This document shows, piece by piece, positions 12,876-15,356 of a stretch of 15,356 nucleotides of DNA (the stretch's first letter is position 1; the number at the start of each line of letters is the position of its first letter). A program made the position numbers and the translations under genes. This stretch comes from CAZNRY01 sp964575675 (GTDB taxonomy: Bacteria; Eisenbacteria; RBG-16-71-46; CAIMUX01; VGJL01). Location: contig CAZNRY010000098.1 of the NCBI GenBank assembly GCA_964575675.1, positions 1-15,356 on the forward strand. Reading direction: 5' to 3'. The notes under the pieces were generated by a model. It made no database searches. It worked only from the letters and a program-made list of their open reading frames with translations, and had not been told where the DNA came from.

Positions 12876-14666
12876 ATGAACAGCAAACACGAACGCCCTG
12901 CCCCCCCCTGGAGGGACCTGATCCGGGGAACCCTCCTCTGCTGCGGCTTGGTCCTTGCAATGCTGCCGGCCCGGGCTTTCGCCTACGGCGTCACGAAATC
13001 GACCGACTGCGCGTATCCGAACAACAACTGGGATGTGAAATGGCTCGCGGCGAGCATACCCGTCACCTACAAGATCAACCAGAACGGCACGCCTGACTGC
13101 GACACCGAGTTCACAGCGGTTCAGAACGGCTTTCAGGCATGGGAGGACGAATGCCGTTCGAACATCGATTTCACCTACGGAGGTGTGACCGCGCTGGGAA
13201 CCGGGAGTTGGGGCACGAACGACGGAAACAACATCGTCGTCTGGGCCGAGGCCAACTGGGACTGCCTCACGAATGGCTGCGTCGACAACTCCAACACGAT
13301 CGCCATCAACGCCTACTGGTACCAGTGCGCGGATGGCCACTTGACCGATTCGGACATCATCATGAACGGTGAAGACTACACATGGTCGTGCTCGGGAGAG
13401 GCCGGAAAGATGGACGTGCAGAACGTCGCGACGCACGAGGCCGGCCACTCGCTGAGCCTCCTCGACCTCTATGGCGGCATCGACAGCGAGAAGACGATGT
13501 ACGGCATCATCGCCAACGGAGAGACGAAGAAGCAGACTCTCGATCAGGACGACCGCGACGGAGTAGCTTACCTTTATCCGAGCAACGCCAACGAGCGCGT
13601 CTACATCAGGGATGCGAACGATGACTATGGTTGCATGCCTTATCCTGGTCCCGTTTGGTGGGCGAGCCCGGACGTAAGCTTGAATCCCGATCCGCCCGTT
13701 CTGGGTCAGCAGACGACCGTCACGGTCAGGGCCCGGAATCTCCTGCCGACGAGTGTCCAGGCAAACATCACGATCGAGGTGCACGATCCGTCGGTGAGCC
13801 TCTCTCCCGGCGTGAGTGTCCTCTGGACGTCGACACAGAACAACGTCGCCGTCGCCCCTGGATACACCGACGTCAACTTCAACTGGACCCCGAGCCCGAA
13901 CGGTTTCGGCGAAGGGCACTACTGCCTGATCGCGATCGTGAAATCCGGCAACGACAACACTCAGACGGGCGTTGCCGAAGACAACAACGTCACCTGCCAC
14001 AACTTCCACATCACGAGCCAGGCATCGGGGAGCGGAGGGTCCTCCGAGATGAGGGTTAAGGCCGGAAACAACCGCAGCGAGCCCATCATGGGGACCTTCT
14101 TCATCGATCGAAGCCAGCTCCCCGGGACCTGGATCGCCGCCGTCTATGATTACGCTGGCCAACCGTATCCGGAGGGCATGCCGGTTCTCCTCCCGCCGTA
14201 CACGGAGACATTTTTCCGGCTCGTGATCACCACGCCGCCCGGGGTGGCGCCGGGGGAAACCGGCACCATTCAGTTCATCGGAGTCGTTGACCCTCCACCC
14301 ACGGGCCGGCCGCCCTTGATGGGCGGCGTTTTCTTCCAGGTTCGCATCTTCGATCCGACATCCGGGATCGGGACAGAGTCGGATGCGTCCCTCACCTTCG
14401 CGGCAAGGGCATATCCGAACCCCTTCAATCAGGAGGTGACTCTGGATCTGCAAACCGCGCGGGCGGGCAGAGTCTCTGTGGTCATCTTCGATGCGGCCCA
14501 GCGACGCGTTCGGTCACTCCTCGACGAGACACTCGAAGCCGGACAGCGCCGCCTCGTTTGGGATCGCCGGGACGAGTCCGGGCGGGTCGTCCCGTCCGGA
14601 GCTTACTTCTACCAGATCACCCTTGACGGCCAGCGGCAAGGAGGACGCCTCCTACTGATCAAGTGA
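12876..14666 (+). CDS. Secreted matrixin-like zinc metalloprotease with FlgD-Ig-like C-terminal domain
   Basis: The 596-residue protein starts at ATG 12876 behind GGAGGAGG. A Sec signal peptide ends near AFA-Y (residue 36). The catalytic domain covers about 37-235. The zinc motif is HEAGHSLSLLD with ligands His187 and His191, catalytic Glu188 and Asp197 at the third-ligand position, followed by KTMYG, the Met-turn (Met208). Matrixins use HExxHxxGxxH; here Ser replaces Gly and Asp replaces the third His, as in snapalysin-type metzincins. Several Cys (45, 75, 93, 130, 135, 151, 172) suggest disulphides outside the cell. Residues about 265-380 form a CARDB-like beta domain (DVSLNPDPPVLGQQTTVTVR). 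The end, 510-596, is RAYPNPFNQEVTLDLQ to GAYFYQITLDG, a FlgD-Ig / type A sorting-like domain used in FCB phyla for export or cell-surface attachment. It probably degrades proteins outside the cell; the substrate is unknown. Confidence 0.92.
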   Translation: MNSKHERPAPPWRDLIRGTLLCCGLVLAMLPARAFAYGVTKSTDCAYPNNNWDVKWLAASIPVTYKINQNGTPDCDTEFTAVQNGFQAWEDECRSNIDFTYGGVTALGTGSWGTNDGNNIVVWAEANWDCLTNGCVDNSNTIAINAYWYQCADGHLTDSDIIMNGEDYTWSCSGEAGKMDVQNVATHEAGHSLSLLDLYGGIDSEKTMYGIIANGETKKQTLDQDDRDGVAYLYPSNANERVYIRDANDDYGCMPYPGPVWWASPDVSLNPDPPVLGQQTTVTVRARNLLPTSVQANITIEVHDPSVSLSPGVSVLWTSTQNNVAVAPGYTDVNFNWTPSPNGFGEGHYCLIAIVKSGNDNTQTGVAEDNNVTCHNFHITSQASGSGGSSEMRVKAGNNRSEPIMGTFFIDRSQLPGTWIAAVYDYAGQPYPEGMPVLLPPYTETFFRLVITTPPGVAPGETGTIQFIGVVDPPPTGRPPLMGGVFFQVRIFDPTSGIGTESDASLTFAARAYPNPFNQEVTLDLQTARAGRVSVVIFDAAQRRVRSLLDETLEAGQRRLVWDRRDESGRVVPSGAYFYQITLDGQRQGGRLLLIK

Positions 14667-14673
14667 GCCAATG

Positions 14674-14690
14674 GACCTCTCGCGGAGGTC
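14674..14690. repeat. Small hairpin just after the protease gene
   Basis: GACCTC (14674-14679) pairs with GAGGTC (14685-14690) across a 5-nt loop, 7 nt after the protease stop. It could act in transcript 3'-end stabilisation together with the larger hairpin that follows. Confidence 0.4.
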
Positions 14691-14698
14691 ATCGAATC

Positions 14699-14743
14699 CA
14701 CCGGCCGGCCTGGTCTCGTGCATGCGACCCGGGCCGGCCGGTG
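14699..14743. terminator. Strong GC hairpin, candidate terminator of the protease unit
   Basis: CACCGGCCGGCC (14699-14710) and GGCCGGCCGGTG (14732-14743) are a perfect 12-bp inverted repeat with a 21-nt loop that holds the palindrome GCATGC. It lies 32 nt after the protease stop. No T run follows, so this is not a classic intrinsic terminator. A T-less terminator, an mRNA-stabilising hairpin or a protein-binding site are all possible. Confidence 0.5.
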
Positions 14744-14831
14744 CTCCGATCGCCCGGGATATCCAAGAAACTGCTGGATCCACACGGAGGCTCAGTAATC
14801 CGGCCGGCTGCAAACCCCGAGTCCCCCACAC

Positions 14832-14853
14832 CCCCTGTAAGACCCCTGTAAGA
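14832..14853 (+). repeat. Tandem 11-bp direct repeat upstream of the NxxGxxAF gene
   Basis: CCCCTGTAAGA occurs twice in direct tandem (14832-14842 and 14843-14853), so CTGTAAG repeats at an 11-bp period. It lies 108 nt before the ATG at 14962. One helical turn of spacing is what a head-to-tail DNA-binding activator would need. No clear -10 box is visible close behind. Confidence 0.55.
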
Positions 14854-14961
14854 CGCCCGTCGGAAGCTCTGGACTGTCAGCGTGGGGCGCTCCCGGAGGA
14901 CACCAGGGTCCGGATCCGGGAACCCAAGACGGCGCGCCGCGCAAAACAGGAGGGACTTGCG

Positions 14962-15356
14962 ATGAACGCCCGATTTCTCACTCGAATCCTGCTCGTCGCC
15001 GTGTGTGCGGCAGCGTGCGGAACGGCGTCGGCCGCGATCGAGATCGTCCCGATCGCTCAGTTCGGAGATGCGAGCCCCGACGGCGATGGCACCTTCGGTA
15101 GCCACCTCGACTTCGGTCCGCCGTGCATCAACGATTCTTCCATGGTTCTCTTTTCCGCCGACCTGACCGGAAACGCCGGAGGGACCGTCTCCGATGAGCT
15201 CTTGGTGCGCGGCAAGCCGGGCGGAACGCGCGTCATCCTCGCGCGCGAAGGCTCCTTCATCCCCGGCGGCACGGGTCGCTACGACAACCTCGATACGCCG
15301 AACCGGCGCTACGTCCTCAACAACGAGGGGCGAGCGGCCTTCGTCTGCGAGATGAC
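14962..15356 (+). CDS. Exported NxxGxxAF-repeat protein (3' end outside window)
   Basis: ATG 14962 follows GGAGGG at about 8 nt and opens a frame that stays clear to the window edge (131 full codons). MNARFLTRILLVAVCAAACG leads to TASA-AIE, a Sec signal peptide. The mature part contains ASPDGDGTFGSHLDFGPP, INDSSMVLFSADLTGNAGG and RYVLNNEGRAAFVCEM. The element NNEGRAAF fits the NxxGxxAF tandem repeat of secreted or surface beta-propeller-like proteins, and NDSSMVLF looks like a degenerate earlier copy. Only one clear repeat fits in the window, and more should follow. The function of this family is not established. The gene is 295 nt downstream of the protease, beyond hairpins and a direct repeat, so it probably has its own promoter. 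Confidence 0.82.
   Translation, partial: MNARFLTRILLVAVCAAACGTASAAIEIVPIAQFGDASPDGDGTFGSHLDFGPPCINDSSMVLFSADLTGNAGGTVSDELLVRGKPGGTRVILAREGSFIPGGTGRYDNLDTPNRRYVLNNEGRAAFVCEM

Noticed and set aside
12237..14453. 738-residue ORF on the minus strand opposite the protease genes
   Set aside because: It is antisense to two genes with signal peptides, ribosome sites and a zinc motif. The predicted protein has no domain, and long antisense frames are common at this GC content.
1..15356. CRISPR array, tRNA, rRNA, insertion sequence or attachment site
   Set aside because: No spaced direct repeats of CRISPR type, no cloverleaf-like segment, no transposase or integrase, and no terminal inverted repeats with target duplications were found by eye.

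Overview
The window looks like a high-GC bacterial chromosome fragment that joins a compact, partly broken defence-type operon to ordinary secreted-protein genes. The best clues to the host are on the right. A matrixin-like protease ends in a YPNPFN / FlgD-Ig-like C-terminal domain, there is a very large AAA-TPR-BTAD regulator, and an NxxGxxAF-repeat exported protein runs off the edge. This mix fits the FCB-type phyla (Candidatus Eisenbacteria or relatives). That assignment is an inference, because no rRNA or marker gene is present.

Region 1 (about 1-5911, all on the minus strand, so read right to left) is one tightly packed operon. It starts with an AbiEi antitoxin and an AbiEii nucleotidyltransferase toxin (GTGA overlap). 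Next comes a primase-helicase gene of the TOTE conflict-system type: N-terminal coiled coil, zinc-binding AEP primase, superfamily 2 helicase. After it come a CcbP-like acidic protein and two uncharacterised proteins, the last cut by the left edge. Junctions are ATGA/GTGA overlaps or gaps of 2-18 nt. The primase-helicase frame is broken three times relative to the fused proteins I know: an in-frame TGA (4128-4130), a one-base loss (about 3441-3443) and an in-frame TAG (1906-1908). It is therefore a decayed gene, a recoded one, or one carrying assembly errors.

Region 2 (5912-7266) is a divergent regulatory region and a plus-strand DUF4172-Fic AMP-transferase. Its promoter sits inside a striking array of about three 34-bp units that build inverted repeats of the half-site GCGGTGAWT. 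The array covers the -35, -10, ribosome site and start codon.

Region 3 (7267-11873, minus strand) holds a small secreted protein of unknown function and a 1227-residue regulator. The regulator has an N-terminal STAND-like ATPase, a TPR middle and a C-terminal winged-helix plus BTAD (SARP-type) domain.

Region 4 (11874-15356, plus strand) begins with an intergenic region carrying three TTTGA repeats at exact 11-bp spacing, the geometry of SARP operators. Then come a possible basic small ORF, a two-gene unit (small exported protein and matrixin-like metalloprotease with an Asp third zinc ligand), two hairpins, an 11-bp tandem repeat, and the start of the NxxGxxAF exported protein. The regulator may control the protease unit across the shared intergenic region (inference). 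I saw no tRNA, rRNA, CRISPR array, insertion sequence or transposase.
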